Source: G963422595 sp963422595
Lineage (GTDB): Bacteria; Pseudomonadota; Gammaproteobacteria; UBA4575
Direction: 5' to 3'
Length of the DNA stretch: 64,000 nt
NCBI GenBank assembly: GCA_963422595.1
Contig: OY730298.1
Coordinates: 434,001 to 498,000 of the forward strand
This document shows, in pieces, positions 18,557 to 28,790 of this stretch (position 1 is its first letter; every line of letters begins with the position of its first letter). The translations under genes and the position numbers were made by a program. The notes below the pieces were generated by a model, which was not told where the DNA came from, ran no database searches, and saw nothing but the letters and a program-made list of their open reading frames with translations.

Positions 18557-18943
18557 ATGCCGTCGCCTGTCAGACGTATACTTGCGGCGCAGTGGCTGGT
18601 TACTTTCTGCATTGCGGGGGTGCTGTTTTTTGTAAAGCGCGAACTTGTCGTGTCTGCCTTATTGGGGGGGGTTATTTGCGCATTACCAAATGTATACTTT
18701 GCGCGTCAGTTATTCACCAGGCGTAAATGTGCGCAACCGTATAGTTTATTATGGTCTATATACGTGGCCGAGTTCATCAAGCTAACCATAACCGTTGCGC
18801 TATTTGCAGTTGTGTTAATAAATTATAAGGAAGTTCGTCCACTGCTATTATTTATCACGTACTTCGTGGCACAATCATGCACGTGGTTGGTGCCAGTGAT
18901 TACGTCTGCATCCGACAACCGAACAATCAGACCAATTCCCTGA
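18557..18943 (+). CDS. atpI: ATP synthase protein I
   Basis: Small four-helix membrane protein, thought to help assemble the c-ring. 128 aa with hydrophobic segments at about residues 10-28, 30-48, 70-90 and 96-115. The family pattern is loose (ALLGGVICALPNVYFARQLF is typical). The main support is position: first gene of the atp operon, one base before atpB. A 154-bp gap after parB could carry the operon promoter, though I see no clear one. Confidence 0.85.
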   Translation: MPSPVRRILAAQWLVTFCIAGVLFFVKRELVVSALLGGVICALPNVYFARQLFTRRKCAQPYSLLWSIYVAEFIKLTITVALFAVVLINYKEVRPLLLFITYFVAQSCTWLVPVITSASDNRTIRPIP

Positions 18944-18944
18944 C

Positions 18945-19811
18945 ATGGCTGGCGACACACTCACATCATCTGAATATATCCAGCACCATCTGACCAACTG
19001 GACGTATGGCAGGCATCCGGACGGTCACTGGGGCTTCGCGCACAGCTCATCCGAGGTGGCAGATATGGGGTTTTGGGCCATACACGTGGACAGCATGCTT
19101 TGGTCCGTAGTACTGGGCGCTCTCTTTTTACTCATTTTTCGCCAGGCCGCAAAATCGATGTGCGCGGACACCCCTGGCGGCCTGCAAAACTTTGTTGAGT
19201 GGATAGTGGATTTTGTGAATGAAAACGTACGTGGGTCGTTTAACGCAAAAAATGATTTAGTTGCGCCATTATCGCTGACACTTTTCGTCTGGGTATTCTT
19301 AATGAACCTGATGGATCTGGTACCGGTGGACTGGCTCCCGGAGGCCGCGAAATGGGTGGGTGCGACTTTTTTTGGTGCCGATCCGCATCACGTATACTTT
19401 AAGGTTGTATCCACCACCGACCCCAATATAACCTTTGGCATGGCGCTTTCGGTGTTTATCCTGATGTTGTACTACAGCATAAAAATAAAGGGCCTCGGAG
19501 GGTTTTTCGGGGAGCTGGCATTTCAACCTTTTGGCAAATGGGGGCTACCTGCCAATTTATTATTGGAAGGTATCTCGTTAATATCCAAACCAGTGTCATT
19601 GGCACTGCGCTTATTTGGTAATCTATATGCAGGCGAGATGATCTTTATTTTGATTGCCCTGCTCTACAGTGGCGGCATCATCTGGGGTACCCTGGGAGGA
19701 TTTTTACAGTTAGGCTGGGCAATCTTTCATATACTGATTATTCTGCTACAGGCGTTTATTTTTATGGTGTTGACCATCGTCTATCTCGATATGGCACACC
19801 AGCATCACTAG
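18945..19811 (+). CDS. atpB: ATP synthase F0 subunit a
   Basis: Stator channel subunit of the proton-translocating F0 sector. 288 aa, membrane helices throughout. The essential arginine is in LALRLFGNLYAGEM, and the C-terminal helix ILLQAFIFMVLTIVYLDMA is conserved. The N-terminal soluble segment with YIQHHLTNW is typical of proteobacteria. Second gene of the atp operon. Confidence 0.97.
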   Translation: MAGDTLTSSEYIQHHLTNWTYGRHPDGHWGFAHSSSEVADMGFWAIHVDSMLWSVVLGALFLLIFRQAAKSMCADTPGGLQNFVEWIVDFVNENVRGSFNAKNDLVAPLSLTLFVWVFLMNLMDLVPVDWLPEAAKWVGATFFGADPHHVYFKVVSTTDPNITFGMALSVFILMLYYSIKIKGLGGFFGELAFQPFGKWGLPANLLLEGISLISKPVSLALRLFGNLYAGEMIFILIALLYSGGIIWGTLGGFLQLGWAIFHILIILLQAFIFMVLTIVYLDMAHQHH

Positions 19812-19854
19812 TGGTTTAATATTGATTTTGTGCAATTTGTAACAGGAGAATAAG

Positions 19855-20103
19855 ATGGAAATACCAGTAGCATTACTCTATGTCGCCGGTGCGCTCATGT
19901 TAGGTATCGGTGCTGCCGGTGCCGCCGTCGGTATCGGTATTCTTGGTGGCCGGTTTCTTGAAGGTGCCGCAAGGCAGCCGGAACTCATCCCGATGTTAAG
20001 GACACAATTCTTTATCGTCATGGGTTTAGTGGACGCGCTTCCCGTTATCGCAATCGCTATTGGCTTATACGTATTATTCGCGGTGGTTGGGGGCGCGGGC
20101 TAA
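19855..20103 (+). CDS. atpE: ATP synthase F0 subunit c
   Basis: Proteolipid of the rotor ring, 82 aa and two helices. Helix 1 has the glycine-rich GIGAAGAAVGIGILGG. The ion-binding carboxylate is the Asp in FFIVMGLVDALPVIAIAIG, and I see no sodium-binding signature, so a proton-type ring is inferred. A clear AGGAG lies 7 bases upstream of ATG 19855. This strong site suits the high copy number of the subunit. Confidence 0.97.
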   Translation: MEIPVALLYVAGALMLGIGAAGAAVGIGILGGRFLEGAARQPELIPMLRTQFFIVMGLVDALPVIAIAIGLYVLFAVVGGAG

Positions 20104-20140
20104 AGCCGGATTGGTGACAATCAGCACCCAGAGGATAAGC

Positions 20141-20611
20141 ATGAGTATTAATTTAACGTTATTTGGTCAAACCATCGCGTTTATCGTGTTTGTTTGGTTC
20201 TGCATGAAATTCGTATGGCCACCTATTATGACGGCGCTGGATGAGCGCAAAAAGAAAATCGCTGATGGGCTTGCCGAAGCCGAACGTGGCCTGAAGCAAC
20301 AACAACAGGCCGAAAAAAATGCTGAAAAAAGGCTACAAGAGGCGAAACAACAAGCCTCGGAGATCCTGAACCAGGCACAAAGACGCGCCAATGAAATCGT
20401 TGCAGACGCCAAAACCGATGCAGTTACAGAAGGCGATCGCATTAAAGAAGCGGCGCATGCCGAAGTGGAAAAACAGGTAACCCAGGCCCGGGAACAACTG
20501 CGCGTACAAGTATCAACAGTCGCCATAGCGGCTGCCGAGCGTATTTTGAAAAAAGAAATCGATGCACGTTCGCACCAGAAACTGCTGGACGAACTGGCGG
20601 CGCAGATTTAA
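20141..20611 (+). CDS. atpF: ATP synthase F0 subunit b
   Basis: Peripheral stalk subunit with an N-terminal membrane helix (LTLFGQTIAFIVFVWFCMKF) followed by a long, highly charged coiled coil. The frame is open to 20060, but ATG 20141 has AGAGG just upstream and gives 156 aa, the same as E. coli. It also avoids overlapping atpE. Confidence 0.96.
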   Translation: MSINLTLFGQTIAFIVFVWFCMKFVWPPIMTALDERKKKIADGLAEAERGLKQQQQAEKNAEKRLQEAKQQASEILNQAQRRANEIVADAKTDAVTEGDRIKEAAHAEVEKQVTQAREQLRVQVSTVAIAAAERILKKEIDARSHQKLLDELAAQI

Positions 20612-20643
20612 CTTCAGGGTGCAGCGCAACGCAAACCGGGAAA

Positions 20644-21180
20644 ATGTCAGAACTTACCACCACTGCCAGACCTTACGCGCGCGCCGCGTTTGAACTTGCC
20701 AATGCCAACGGCGAGCAAGCCAAATGGAGCGAGATGCTGGCGTACATGGCCGCCGTCGCCCATGACCCGGCCATGCGCGCGGTGCTGGGCAGCCCCAGGC
20801 TCTCTCAACAACAAGCCGCAGACCTGCTGATCGCAGTATGTGCACAACACATAAACGAACCTGGCAAAAACTTTATCAGGCTGTTAGCCGAAAACAACCG
20901 TATTCCCCTGCTGCCCGAAATTGCGGCCATGTACCAATACTATCGTGCCGATGCGGAAGGCACGGTAGATGCGGAAGTCATAGCGGCCAGTGCTATTGAC
21001 GACAAGCGGCTGGCGAGGATTAGAGCGGCGCTGCAACGGCGTTTAGGCAAAAATGTGCGTCTGCGCTCGCGCACAGACAAGGCGCTGATTGGTGGTGCGG
21101 TGATACGCGCGGGTGATTTAGTCATTGATGGCTGCGTGCGTGGACGCCTCGACAGGCTTGCTACGGCTCTAATACATTAG
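20644..21180 (+). CDS. atpH: ATP synthase F1 subunit delta
   Basis: Links the peripheral stalk to the top of the alpha-beta hexamer. 178 aa. The N-terminus TTARPYARAAFELA and the C-terminal KALIGGAVIRAGDLVIDGCVRG are the family signatures. It lies between atpF and atpA in the standard order. Confidence 0.95.
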   Translation: MSELTTTARPYARAAFELANANGEQAKWSEMLAYMAAVAHDPAMRAVLGSPRLSQQQAADLLIAVCAQHINEPGKNFIRLLAENNRIPLLPEIAAMYQYYRADAEGTVDAEVIAASAIDDKRLARIRAALQRRLGKNVRLRSRTDKALIGGAVIRAGDLVIDGCVRGRLDRLATALIH

Positions 21181-21208
21181 GTTATGGGTAAATCAAGAGG
21201 AATCAAAA

Positions 21209-22750
21209 ATGCAACTTAACCCAACTGAAATCAGCGAACTTATCAAACAACGTATTGAAAGTTTTGAAACGGTTGCAGAGGCGCGCACCGAAGGCACCGT
21301 AGTTGGTCTTACCGATGGTATTGTGCGCATTCATGGTATTGCCGAGGTTATGGCGGGTGAGATGCTGGAGTTTCCACGCAACACCTTTGGCATGGCATTG
21401 AACCTGGAGCGCGACTCCGTGGGTGCGGTAGTGCTTGGCGATTACAGGCACATTACCGAAGGGCACAAAGTTTCCTGCACTGGCAGGATTCTGGAAGTGC
21501 CCGTTGGCGACGCATTACTGGGTCGCGTAGTGGATTCGTTAGGTAGCAGCATTGATGGCAAGGGTGCGGTGAATTGCAGCGTATCCTCCCCGATTGAAAA
21601 AATCGCGCCTGGCGTAATCGAGCGCGTATCCGTTAGTCAGCCGGTACAGACCGGCCTGAAATCCATTGATGCCATGGTGCCTGTCGGGCGCGGTCAGCGG
21701 GAGCTTATTATCGGCGACCGTCAGACCGGCAAAACCGCGCTTGCAATTGACACCATCATTAACCAGAAAGGCACTGGCATCAAATGTATCTATGTTGCCA
21801 TTGGACAAAAGAACTCATCCATCGCCAACGTAGTACGCAAGCTCGAAGAACACGATGCGATGCAGCATACCATCGTAGTTGCGGCAAGTGCCTCAGAGTC
21901 CGCGGCCATGCAATATATCGCGCCCTATTCAGGTTGTGCCATGGGCGAATACTTCCGCGATCGTGGTGAAGATGCGCTCATTATCTACGACGACTTAACC
22001 AAACAGGCCTGGGCCTATCGTCAGGTATCCCTGTTATTGAGGCGTCCGCCGGGCCGTGAGGCGTATCCTGGTGACGTATTCTATCTGCACTCCAGACTGT
22101 TGGAACGCGCCTCTCGCGTGAATGAAGACTACGTAGAAAAATTCACCGATGGCAAAGTGCGGGGTAAAACCGGATCGCTTACTGCCTTGCCAATCATTGA
22201 AACCCAGGCCGGCGACGTTTCGGCGTTTGTACCCACAAACGTGATCTCGATTACCGATGGTCAAATCTTTTTAGAAAGTGATTTATTCAACGCCGGGTTT
22301 CGGCCTGCCATAAACGCCGGGCTTTCAGTATCGCGGGTGGGTGGTGCCGCACAGACCAGGATCATTAAAAAGCTTGGTGGCGGCGTACGCCTGGCGTTGG
22401 CGCAATATCGCGAGTTGGCGGCATTTTCGCAGTTTGCTTCAGACCTTGATGAGCAGACTCGTAAGCAGCTGGAACGTGGCGAACGGGTAATGGAATTGAT
22501 GAAACAGCCTCAATACACACCGTTGACCATTGCTGACATGGCAGCGTCCTTATTCGCCGTGGATCAGGGCTACGTCGATGACGTCGAAGTTGGCAAAGTC
22601 GTACAATTCGAACGCGCCATGCACGACTTTATGCGCTCGCGGCATACAGACCTGTTAGGCAGGATTAATGACACCGGTGATTACAACGACGATATTGAAG
22701 CCGCGTTACACCAAGCCGTGCAGGACTTTAAGGCCAAAGGCAGCTGGTAA
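21209..22750 (+). CDS. atpA: ATP synthase F1 subunit alpha
   Basis: Non-catalytic nucleotide-binding subunit of F1, 513 aa as in E. coli. The P-loop GDRQTGKTALAIDTI, the alpha/beta signature PAINAGLSVSRVGGAAQ and the arginine-finger region are in place. Begins MQLNPTEISELIKQRI. AGAGG lies upstream of ATG 21209. Confidence 0.98.
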   Translation: MQLNPTEISELIKQRIESFETVAEARTEGTVVGLTDGIVRIHGIAEVMAGEMLEFPRNTFGMALNLERDSVGAVVLGDYRHITEGHKVSCTGRILEVPVGDALLGRVVDSLGSSIDGKGAVNCSVSSPIEKIAPGVIERVSVSQPVQTGLKSIDAMVPVGRGQRELIIGDRQTGKTALAIDTIINQKGTGIKCIYVAIGQKNSSIANVVRKLEEHDAMQHTIVVAASASESAAMQYIAPYSGCAMGEYFRDRGEDALIIYDDLTKQAWAYRQVSLLLRRPPGREAYPGDVFYLHSRLLERASRVNEDYVEKFTDGKVRGKTGSLTALPIIETQAGDVSAFVPTNVISITDGQIFLESDLFNAGFRPAINAGLSVSRVGGAAQTRIIKKLGGGVRLALAQYRELAAFSQFASDLDEQTRKQLERGERVMELMKQPQYTPLTIADMAASLFAVDQGYVDDVEVGKVVQFERAMHDFMRSRHTDLLGRINDTGDYNDDIEAALHQAVQDFKAKGSW

Positions 22751-22762
22751 AGGACAAGCATA

Positions 22763-23626
22763 ATGGCCGGCGAAAAAGAAATACGCGCACAGATAGCGAG
22801 TATTAAAAATACCCAAAAAATTACCAAAGCCATGGAAATGGTGGCCGCGAGCAAAATGCGCAAAGCTCAGGATCGCATGCGCGCGACGCGCCCGTATGCA
22901 CGCAAGATGCGCAACGTAATTGGTCATCTGGCCAATGCCCATGCGGAATACAACCATCCATTTTTGCTTGAACACCCCGAGGTGAGGCGCGTTGGTTTTA
23001 TTATTGTTTCCACCGACAGAGGATTATGCGGTGGTCTGAACGTCAACACATTTAAGGCCGCGTTAAACGCCATGCGGGAATGGCAACGGCAAAACGCAGC
23101 AATCGACTTGTGCCTGATTGGTGCCAAGGGCGCGCAATTCTTCAAGAAATTTTCTGGCAACATCGTTTCCCAGGTTTCCCATTTGGGCGACACCATTCAT
23201 ATTGACGACCTGATTGGCAGCGTAAAGGCAATGCTGGATGCTTATACACAGCGCGACATTAATCGTCTGTTCCTGGTTGAAAATGAATTTGTCAACACCA
23301 TGACGCAAACACCAAAAGTTTCGACGTTATTGCCACTGGTACCAGAGGAGCGTGAAGCATTAAAGCACTACTGGGACTACATCTACGAACCGGACGCAAA
23401 AACAGTATTGGACGGGTTATTGACACGCTATATTGAATCGGTTGTATATCAAAGCGTAGTAGAAAACGTGGCGTGTGAAATGTCGGCAAGAATGATCGCC
23501 ATGAAAAGCGCCTCGGACAATGCCGGCGAACTTATATCTGAATTGCAGCTTGCTTATAACAAGGCGCGTCAGGCGGCAATTACACAGGAAATTTCAGAAA
23601 TCGTCGGCGGGGCCGCCGCGGTTTGA
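22763..23626 (+). CDS. atpG: ATP synthase F1 subunit gamma
   Basis: Central rotor shaft. 287 aa. The N-terminal helix EIRAQIASIKNTQKITKAM with EMVAASKMRKAQ and the C-terminal MKSASDNAGELISELQLAYNK form the coiled coil that turns inside the hexamer. AAGGA precedes ATG 22763. Confidence 0.98.
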   Translation: MAGEKEIRAQIASIKNTQKITKAMEMVAASKMRKAQDRMRATRPYARKMRNVIGHLANAHAEYNHPFLLEHPEVRRVGFIIVSTDRGLCGGLNVNTFKAALNAMREWQRQNAAIDLCLIGAKGAQFFKKFSGNIVSQVSHLGDTIHIDDLIGSVKAMLDAYTQRDINRLFLVENEFVNTMTQTPKVSTLLPLVPEEREALKHYWDYIYEPDAKTVLDGLLTRYIESVVYQSVVENVACEMSARMIAMKSASDNAGELISELQLAYNKARQAAITQEISEIVGGAAAV

Positions 23627-23701
23627 TCACCGGATTGGTTCAATGGTTAATTAAGGGAATTCCATGCCTTACCTTAAGTTAAATTGCAAAGAGGGAAACA
23701 C

Positions 23702-25078
23702 ATGAGCGCGGGCCAAATTGTTCAAATCATTGGCGCAGTGGTAGACGTTGAATTTGCACGTGAACACGTGCCCAACATTTACGACGCCCTGATAGTAGAA
23801 GCTAAAAACCTCACCCTGGAAGTACAACAACAGCTTGGCGATGGTGTTGTACGCACTATCGCCATGGGCGCCTCGGACGGCTTACAGCGTGGGCTCGGGG
23901 TTACCAACACCAAGGCGCCAATCTCGGTGCCGGTCGGCACCGAGACGCTGGGTCGGGTTATGAACGTATTAGGCGAGCCGGTGGATAACGCCGGTGCTAT
24001 CAGTGCCGAATTAACCATGCCGATTCACCGAGCGCCACCGACGTATGAAGAACAGGCCGGCGGCAACGAACTACTTGAAACCGGCATTAAAGTGATTGAC
24101 CTGCTCTGTCCCTTCGCCAAAGGCGGCAAGATCGGACTATTTGGCGGTGCCGGGGTTGGTAAGACCGTCGCCATGATGGAACTCATCAACAACATTGCCA
24201 AACAACACTCGGGGCTGTCGGTATTTGCCGGCGTGGGCGAGCGAACCCGCGAAGGCAATGACTTTTATCATGAAATGAAAGATGCTGGCGTGCTCAACAA
24301 AGTCGCGATGGTGTATGGGCAAATGAACGAGCCGCCGGGCAACCGTCTGCGGGTAGGCTTAACGGGCCTGACCATAGCCGAGCACTTTCGTGATGAAGGG
24401 CGCGACATGCTCATGTTTATTGACAACATCTATCGCTATACTTTAGCCGGAACGGAAGTATCCGCACTGCTTGGGCGTATGCCTTCCGCCGTCGGTTATC
24501 AGCCCACCCTGGCTGAAGAAATGGGTGCATTGCAAGAGCGCATTACCTCTACCAGTAGCGGCTCAATCACCTCGATTCAGGCGGTATACGTGCCCGCGGA
24601 TGACCTGACCGACCCATCGCCGGCGACGACTTTTGCGCACCTGGACGCAACTGTAGTGTTATCGCGGCAGGTTGCGGAACTGGGGATTTATCCGGCGGTG
24701 GATCCATTGGATTCAACCAGCCGTCAGCTTGATCCGCTGATAGTCGGGCAGGAACACTACGACACCGCGCGCGCCGTGCAAAATACGCTACAACGTTACA
24801 AAGAACTTAAAGACATCATTGCCATACTGGGCATGGACGAACTGTCTGAGGAAGACAAACAAGTAGTGGCGCGCGCGCGGAAAATTCAGCGCTTTTTATC
24901 TCAACCATTCTCCGTGGCAGAAGTGTTTACTGGAACCCCGGGCGCGATAGTATCTTTACAAGACACCATTTCCGGTTTCAGAGCCATTGTTGAGGGCGAG
25001 CACGATCGCTTGCCGGAACAAGCCTTTTATATGCAGGGCGACATTGAAGACGTGGTCAGAAAGGCTGCGTCACTATAA
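23702..25078 (+). CDS. atpD: ATP synthase F1 subunit beta
   Basis: Catalytic subunit of F1. The P-loop is GGAGVGKTVAMMELINN, with GERTREGNDFYHEM and the signature PAVDPLDSTSR. I start at ATG 23702 (MSAGQIVQIIGAVVDVEF, 458 aa) because AGAGGG is placed correctly just upstream. The in-frame ATG 23684 would put six extra residues and the Shine-Dalgarno inside the gene. Confidence 0.98.
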   Translation: MSAGQIVQIIGAVVDVEFAREHVPNIYDALIVEAKNLTLEVQQQLGDGVVRTIAMGASDGLQRGLGVTNTKAPISVPVGTETLGRVMNVLGEPVDNAGAISAELTMPIHRAPPTYEEQAGGNELLETGIKVIDLLCPFAKGGKIGLFGGAGVGKTVAMMELINNIAKQHSGLSVFAGVGERTREGNDFYHEMKDAGVLNKVAMVYGQMNEPPGNRLRVGLTGLTIAEHFRDEGRDMLMFIDNIYRYTLAGTEVSALLGRMPSAVGYQPTLAEEMGALQERITSTSSGSITSIQAVYVPADDLTDPSPATTFAHLDATVVLSRQVAELGIYPAVDPLDSTSRQLDPLIVGQEHYDTARAVQNTLQRYKELKDIIAILGMDELSEEDKQVVARARKIQRFLSQPFSVAEVFTGTPGAIVSLQDTISGFRAIVEGEHDRLPEQAFYMQGDIEDVVRKAASL

Positions 25079-25087
25079 GGAAATGAT

Positions 25088-25510
25088 ATGGCGATGACCA
25101 TGCAGCTTGACGTAGTGAGTGCGGAACAGGAACTTTTTTCCGGCACTATCTCTGCCGTGTTTGCACCGGCGGTAATGGGTGACGTGGGCATCTATCCACG
25201 CCACACGCCGTTGATTACCGGCTTACGGCCTGGCGAATTGAAAATCGAGGTTGAAGGCGAAGCGGATCAATACCTCTATATTTCGGGCGGGATTCTCGAA
25301 GTTCAGCCGCACCTGGTCACGGTACTTTCCGACACGGCCATGCGCGCGGAAGATCTCGACGAGGCAAAGGCCCTGCAAGCCAGGCAACGGGCGGAAGATA
25401 CGCTCAAAGACCAAAAAGGCAGCTTTGATGCCGCCACCGCTCAGGCCGAATTGGTCAGGGCTGCCGAGCAGCTGCGCATGATTGAGAGAATGCGTAAGTT
25501 GAAGAGATAG
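25088..25510 (+). CDS. atpC: ATP synthase F1 subunit epsilon
   Basis: Regulatory subunit of the rotor, 140 aa. The N-terminal beta-sandwich has LDVVSAEQELFSG, GDVGIYPRHTPLITGLRPG and YLYISGGILEVQP. The C-terminal helical hairpin can inhibit ATP hydrolysis. AAGGA lies 6 bases before ATG 25088. Last gene of the atp operon. Confidence 0.96.
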   Translation: MAMTMQLDVVSAEQELFSGTISAVFAPAVMGDVGIYPRHTPLITGLRPGELKIEVEGEADQYLYISGGILEVQPHLVTVLSDTAMRAEDLDEAKALQARQRAEDTLKDQKGSFDAATAQAELVRAAEQLRMIERMRKLKR

Positions 25511-25586
25511 TCGCCTGGCCCGCTGATTGCCGCCGTCCTCCAGTACAGTTGCGAGCATCATCAATAAACGGCATTAAATATTCCCG

Positions 25587-26954
25587 ATGAAACTACACGT
25601 CATCATTCTCGCCGCTGGTCAGGGTAAACGCATGCGTAGCACCGTGCCCAAGGTGTTGCATAAAGTAGCCGGACGGCCGCTGCTGGCGCACGTGATAGCT
25701 TGCGCGCAGAGCCTGTCTCCACAAGCGATTCATATAGTAGTCGGGCATGGGAATGATCAGGTTAAGGCGGCTATTGATGACGACTCCATCCACTGGTATC
25801 TACAACGCCAGCAAGCCGGCACCGGCCACGCCGTGCAACAGGTTCTGCCACACCTGAAAGATGACCGCACAGTACTGGTTTTATATGCAGATACGCCACT
25901 ACTGGTTGCCGACACCATACAATCGCTGCTGCTGCGACTGCGACGGCACGATCTGGTTTTATTGTCTGCTGAATTAAGTGACCCCACTGGCTATGGACGC
26001 ATCGTGCGTGATGCGCAAGGCAAGGTACAGCGCATCGTTGAACAACAAGACGCCGACAGCAACGTGCTCGTCATCAATGAAATCAACACCGGTATTCTGG
26101 CGACGCGCGTTGAGTTGCTGCAAGCATGGCTGGCGCAGGTTAACAACAACAATGCGCAGCAGGAATACTACCTGACGGACTGCACTGCATTGGCAGTGCA
26201 AAGCCAACGCAAGGTTGAGGCAATCATCTGTAACGACCCTGATGAAGTGCTGGGAATTAACAACCGGGTCCAACTTGCACAAGTAGAACGGCTATACCAG
26301 CGGCGTATCGCGGCGCGGTTAATGCATGACGGCGCCACGCTCATGGACCCGCACAGAATCGACGTGCGCGGTAATTTGCGCGTTGGCGAAGACGTTGAAA
26401 TAGACGTCAACACCGTGTTTGAAGGCACTAACCAATTAGGCGACAGCGTCAAAATTGGCGCCAACACCATCATTATTAACTCCACCATTGGAAGCGGCAC
26501 CTGCATCCATGCCAACTGCCATATTGAAAATGCCACCGTCGGCAACAACTGTGAACTGGGGCCATTTGCGCGCCTGCGCCCAGACACCAGGCTGGATAAA
26601 AACGTGAAAGTGGGCAATTTTGTTGAAATTAAAAAATCCAGGGTCAGGGCAGACAGTAAAATTAACCACCTGAGTTACATAGGAGATAGCGAATTAGGCG
26701 CGCACGTTAATATTGGTGCCGGCACCATTACCTGCAACTATGACGGGGCTAACAAACATCGCACGATCATCGGTGATAACGTATTTGTTGGTTCGGACAC
26801 GCAGTTTGTGGCGCCAATCACCATAGGCGATGGTGCTACTATTGGTGCCGGGTCTACTATCACCAGGGATGCACCCAAGGGAAAACTCACGCTTACGCGC
26901 TGCAAACAAGTCACCCTGGATAATTGGCAGCGTCCGGCAAAGGCAGGAGAATAA
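25587..26954 (+). CDS. glmU: Bifunctional GlcNAc-1-P uridyltransferase / GlcN-1-P acetyltransferase
   Basis: Makes UDP-GlcNAc for peptidoglycan and lipopolysaccharide in two steps. 455 aa. The N-terminal pyrophosphorylase domain has IILAAGQGKRMRS, VLHKVAGRPLL and YADTPLL. The C-terminal left-handed beta-helix (about residues 250-440) is built of hexapeptide repeats, with GAGTITCNYDGANKHRT. It is followed 6 bases later by glmS, the preceding enzyme of the same pathway. Confidence 0.97.
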   Translation: MKLHVIILAAGQGKRMRSTVPKVLHKVAGRPLLAHVIACAQSLSPQAIHIVVGHGNDQVKAAIDDDSIHWYLQRQQAGTGHAVQQVLPHLKDDRTVLVLYADTPLLVADTIQSLLLRLRRHDLVLLSAELSDPTGYGRIVRDAQGKVQRIVEQQDADSNVLVINEINTGILATRVELLQAWLAQVNNNNAQQEYYLTDCTALAVQSQRKVEAIICNDPDEVLGINNRVQLAQVERLYQRRIAARLMHDGATLMDPHRIDVRGNLRVGEDVEIDVNTVFEGTNQLGDSVKIGANTIIINSTIGSGTCIHANCHIENATVGNNCELGPFARLRPDTRLDKNVKVGNFVEIKKSRVRADSKINHLSYIGDSELGAHVNIGAGTITCNYDGANKHRTIIGDNVFVGSDTQFVAPITIGDGATIGAGSTITRDAPKGKLTLTRCKQVTLDNWQRPAKAGE

Positions 26955-26960
26955 ATAGCC

Positions 26961-28790
26961 ATGTGCGGCATAGTTGGTGCAGTTGCACACCGAAACGTGG
27001 CCCCGATTTTACTGGAAGGCCTGCGTCGTCTGGAATACCGCGGTTACGATTCAGCGGGTCTCGCGGTGCTTGCCAATGGGGCGCTTGAGCGTATTCGCAA
27101 AACCGGCAAGGTCAGTGAATTAAGCGACGCCCTGGATAAATCCACTCTCGCGGGAGAATTAGGTATTGCCCATACCCGCTGGGCAACGCATGGCGCGCCG
27201 GCGGCAAACAACGCCCATCCACACATTTGTAATGGTCGTGTGGCGATAGTTCACAACGGCATCATCGAGAATTTCGAGGCCCTTAAGAAGCGACAAATCA
27301 AACAGGGATTCAGCTTTACTTCAGACACCGATACCGAAGTCATCGCCCATCAAATCGTTTTTTATCTGGATCAGGGTAGCGATTTGTTGGCGGCGGTAAA
27401 TCAATCTATACAAGATTTGAGCGGCGCTTACGCGCTGGGTGTGATCGACAAAAATGAACCAGGCACGTTAATTGCGGCACGGCGTGGCAGTCCGTTGGTG
27501 ATCGGCATCGGCGAGCAGGAAAACTTTATCGCTTCGGACCTGCAGGCCTTGTTGACGCAGACTCAGCAATTTATTTTTTTACAGGATGGCGATATCGCGA
27601 AAATCACGTGCCGGCAAGTAAAAATATTTGACCATACGGGACTTGCCGTAGCGCGCGCCACAAAAACCAGCAAGCTATCTGCCGAGGCTACAGAGAAAGG
27701 AGACTACCCACACTACATGCTCAAAGAAATTTATGAGCAACCACAAGCGATTGCCGATACACTTGAGGGCAGACTCATCAATGGGCGTATTGCTGAGCAA
27801 GTACTGGGTTCACAGGCCGGGCAAATTTTAGACCGAACCAGGACAGTGCAAATCATCGCCTGCGGTACCAGCTACCATGCTGGCCTCATTGCCAGGTTTT
27901 GGTTTGAAGAAATTGCCGGGATTCCCTGTTTTGTGGATATCGCCAGCGAATTTCGCTACCGCAAACATATAATACTGCCCGACACCTTATTCGTAACCAT
28001 TTCCCAATCTGGTGAAACCGCGGACACGTTAGCCGCGTTACAGCTGGCCAAACAGCAGTCCTACATCGGTTCACTGGTAATATGTAACGTGCCCGAAAGC
28101 TCGTTAGTGCGTGAATCCGATCTGGCGTTGATGACCCACGCCGGGCCTGAAATCGGCGTGGCCTCCACCAAGGCCTTTACCACGCAACTGGTCGCTTTGT
28201 TGATGCTGGTAATTATTACCGGCCGTCGGCATGGTGTGCGCGATGAACTGGAAAAAACACTGGTAGAACAGCTGGCAAACCTTCCTGCAAGAATTAACCA
28301 GGTACTGGAACTGAACGTCAGGACTAAAGAACTGGCGAAACACTATGGCGATAAACAGCACGCTTTATTTTTAGGCCGCGGCATCCATCATCCGGTAGCG
28401 ATGGAAGGGGCGTTAAAATTAAAGGAGATTTCTTACATTCATGCCGAAGCCTACCCGGCCGGGGAACTAAAGCACGGGCCTATCGCACTGGTGGATGACA
28501 AAGTCCCAGTTGTCGCGGTGGCCCCCAACGATGAATTGCTTGCAAAACTAAAATCGAATCTTGAGGAAGTTCGCGCGCGCCACGGTGTATTACACGTATT
28601 TGCAGATGCCGGCTGCGGTTTCATTTCAGAGCCTGACGTCATCGTCATAGAAATTGATGCGCCCGAGAACGCCGTGGCCCCGATTATATTTGCCGTGCCG
28701 TTACAACTGCTGGCCTACCACGTCGCGGTACTTAAAGGCACCGACGTCGACCAGCCGCGCAACCTGGCCAAATCCGTTACCGTGGAGTAG
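26961..28790 (+). CDS. glmS: Glutamine-fructose-6-phosphate aminotransferase
   Basis: Forms glucosamine-6-phosphate from fructose-6-P and glutamine. 609 aa, the E. coli length. The N-terminal nucleophile cysteine is in MCGIVGAVAHRNV. THTRWATHG-type glutaminase motifs (here AHTRWATHGAP) follow, then two SIS sugar-isomerase domains, and it ends DVDQPRNLAKSVTVE. No ribozyme leader is visible; the 6-bp gap to glmU excludes one. Confidence 0.98.
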   Translation: MCGIVGAVAHRNVAPILLEGLRRLEYRGYDSAGLAVLANGALERIRKTGKVSELSDALDKSTLAGELGIAHTRWATHGAPAANNAHPHICNGRVAIVHNGIIENFEALKKRQIKQGFSFTSDTDTEVIAHQIVFYLDQGSDLLAAVNQSIQDLSGAYALGVIDKNEPGTLIAARRGSPLVIGIGEQENFIASDLQALLTQTQQFIFLQDGDIAKITCRQVKIFDHTGLAVARATKTSKLSAEATEKGDYPHYMLKEIYEQPQAIADTLEGRLINGRIAEQVLGSQAGQILDRTRTVQIIACGTSYHAGLIARFWFEEIAGIPCFVDIASEFRYRKHIILPDTLFVTISQSGETADTLAALQLAKQQSYIGSLVICNVPESSLVRESDLALMTHAGPEIGVASTKAFTTQLVALLMLVIITGRRHGVRDELEKTLVEQLANLPARINQVLELNVRTKELAKHYGDKQHALFLGRGIHHPVAMEGALKLKEISYIHAEAYPAGELKHGPIALVDDKVPVVAVAPNDELLAKLKSNLEEVRARHGVLHVFADAGCGFISEPDVIVIEIDAPENAVAPIIFAVPLQLLAYHVAVLKGTDVDQPRNLAKSVTVE